From an uncultured Pseudomonadota bacterium (lineage in GTDB: Bacteria; Pseudomonadota; Alphaproteobacteria; RF32; CAG-239), in NCBI GenBank assembly GCA_949297185.1, contig CASFRM010000008.1, forward strand, positions 1 to 62,381: 62,381 nucleotides of DNA, read 5' to 3'. A model generated the notes under the pieces. It did not search any database, was not told the DNA's origin, and saw only the letters and a program-made list of their open reading frames with translations. Positions 61,338 through 62,381 of this stretch are shown one piece after another (the first letter of the stretch is position 1; each line of letters opens with the position of its first letter). A program made the position numbers and the translations under genes.

Positions 61338-62120
61338 ATGATAACATCCGAAACCAAAAAGCTTCCATTTTGGGAAACAGTAGCTAGGAGCTTTAAATAT
61401 GTATTGAAAAATAAGGCTCTGCTGATGGGAATTCTGCCTTTGATTGCAGCACTTGTGGTGTTGCAGATGCTTATAGGAATGCCCTTTATGTGTTCAATTG
61501 ATTCCAGTAAATGTGTAGAAGGTTCGTGGCAACAGAATTTAACTCTGCTAACTGTAATTCTGGCCTCGGTAGGTGTTATTATAAACTACTGCCGCGCTAT
61601 TGTCCTTAAGGCAAATGTAGACTTTGTTTCTTTAGATTTTTGGAAAAAAATGGGACTATATCTGATTGCCTCAATGGTGCTTTCAGTAATAATCGTTTTT
61701 CCGATTTTTATTGGAATTTATTTAATGTCTTTTTTCTTTGATCCTAATTTGTTAATTGGACTTACAGCCTCTCTTACCTTGCTGATTTCAATTGCTGTAT
61801 CTATATTGGTTGCCCCGCTGTTTTTGGTTTTCCCAGCAATTGCAGCAGGCGACTATGAGATTATTAAATGGAAGACTTTGTTTTCAATGGCAAAAGGAAA
61901 TCATAACGCAATCTTTTGGGCTCAATTTATTATAATGATGCCTTATTGGTTAATAGCAAAAATGTGGTATAGTCTTTATGTCGTAATAAATGCAGATAAT
62001 TATATCATTAATTTAATATTCATAGCAGGTGCTATTGCCTTAGGAATGATAGATGCCGGATTTAAGGGGGCATTCTTTGCTCACATCTATCAATTCTTTA
62101 AGGCGAAAGAAAAAAATTAA
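61338..62120 (+). CDS. Multi-span membrane protein of unknown function, copy 2
   Basis: From ATG 61338 (AAGGA site) the product is 260 residues with six predicted spans. Its start (SETKKLPFWETVARSFKYVLKNKALLMGILPLIAALV) and GLTASLTLLISIAVSILVAPLF resemble the layout of the previous protein, so the two look like distant tandem paralogues. The frame extends to 61281 over the end of copy 1, but the internal start fits better. Function unknown. Confidence 0.6.
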   Translation: MITSETKKLPFWETVARSFKYVLKNKALLMGILPLIAALVVLQMLIGMPFMCSIDSSKCVEGSWQQNLTLLTVILASVGVIINYCRAIVLKANVDFVSLDFWKKMGLYLIASMVLSVIIVFPIFIGIYLMSFFFDPNLLIGLTASLTLLISIAVSILVAPLFLVFPAIAAGDYEIIKWKTLFSMAKGNHNAIFWAQFIIMMPYWLIAKMWYSLYVVINADNYIINLIFIAGAIALGMIDAGFKGAFFAHIYQFFKAKEKN

Positions 62121-62381
62121 TTTCTTTTTAAGAAAATTTAGCTATTATGAATCCCGTATGGAGTAATTAACCATACGGGATTTTCTTAAGGAAATAAGAT
62201 TTAAGGACGCAACAGAATTGTTGACACAAGGATTGAAATATAGCCTCTTTAGTGAGGAATTGCGGGCTTTCTGCTATGGTGTGGCGGGAAGTTTTGTTGC
62301 GCCTAAAAGCATTAAACTCAAACATCTAAAAAAATGTAGACTCGTTCTACCCCCCCCCTACAGTTTCTAGGCTTTGCGCCG
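62121..62381. other. Gene-free end of the window
   Basis: AATCCCGTATGG and CCATACGGGATT form a 12-bp stem followed by TTCTT (about 62143-62190), probably the terminator of the membrane protein pair. The next ~200 bases hold no gene with a credible start. One plus-strand frame is open for about 60 codons (to TAG near 62370) but lacks a start codon. Nine consecutive C lie at 62350-62358. Confidence 0.4.

Overview
The window looks like one chromosomal segment of an AT-rich alphaproteobacterium, probably from a host-associated, fermenting lineage. This is inference, but several signs agree. The tmRNA is a two-piece, circularly permuted alphaproteobacterial type. SspB, a YbjN-domain protein, the DUF177-plsX-ihfA-merR cluster, mtaB-ftsY and ygiW-qseBC are arranged as in Alphaproteobacteria and other Proteobacteria. 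The only dehydrogenase of the malate/lactate family reads as an L-lactate dehydrogenase, and the succinyl-CoA synthetase pair has lost its catalytic residues. No plasmid or phage replication genes are present.

Layout. Bases 1-4900 are an accessory patch: a truncated foreign-looking ORF, small lipoproteins, a class III Fic AMP-transferase gene beside the remnant of a second fic copy, an HTH protein, a YwqK-like protein, a family of short 'ATCGGACT' repeats, an intact tRNA-Thr and a partial copy of it. Bases 4980-10850 hold murA, a META-domain lipoprotein, mtaB-ftsY, an outer-membrane-barrel-like protein and ldh. Bases 10850-18240 hold a shortened acpP, mltG, an ACP-like small ORF, a YbjN protein, lgt, a degenerate GGDEF protein, queA and a double-HTH regulator. 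Bases 18240-28230 are a long minus-strand run: comF, sucCD, sufE, a VanX-type dipeptidase, a GNAT, then sufT-sufS-sufD-sufC-(MazG-like)-sufB. Bases 28340-39100 run mostly on the plus strand: a PAS/degenerate-GGDEF protein, nlpD, yajC-secD-secF, a flavin reductase, ygiW-qseBC, tRNA-Pro, carbonic anhydrase and a ferritin-like/VIT1 transporter. Bases 39150-46260 are mainly minus strand: SIMPL protein, Ca/Na exchanger, merR, ihfA, plsX, rpmF, DUF177, trmJ and two exported unknowns, with bamE on the plus strand. Bases 46330-50400 hold cysE, an alpha/beta hydrolase, an RHH protein, sspB, the split ssrA, folA and thyA. Bases 50404-51221 are an 818-base gene desert full of hairpins, including two copies of one 61-nt core, each enclosed by a different complementary stem. 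Bases 51222-62120 hold a half DEAD-box protein, a cupin, ptsP, rodZ, prfA, dnaE and two membrane proteins.

How the genes work together. The SUF genes form a nearly complete Fe-S assembly system and would feed radical-SAM MtaB. YajC-SecDF, Lgt, BamE and NlpD/MltG/MurA/RodZ cover envelope export and peptidoglycan growth. ssrA and sspB sit together as tagging RNA and tag-delivery adaptor for ClpXP.

What stands out. (1) The tandem structured RNA at 50581-50777, whose outer helices covary. (2) A SucCD pair with catalytic His replaced by Tyr and its partner Glu by Gln. (3) fabF and fabH missing from the two places where they normally sit (acpP|mltG and plsX|ihfA), together with an acyl carrier protein about ten residues short and a second ACP-like ORF. 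(4) Two GGDEF proteins and one DEAD-box protein whose signature residues are gone. (5) A tRNA-Thr neighbourhood littered with partial tRNA and short repeats. All calls come from reading the sequence; no database search was possible.
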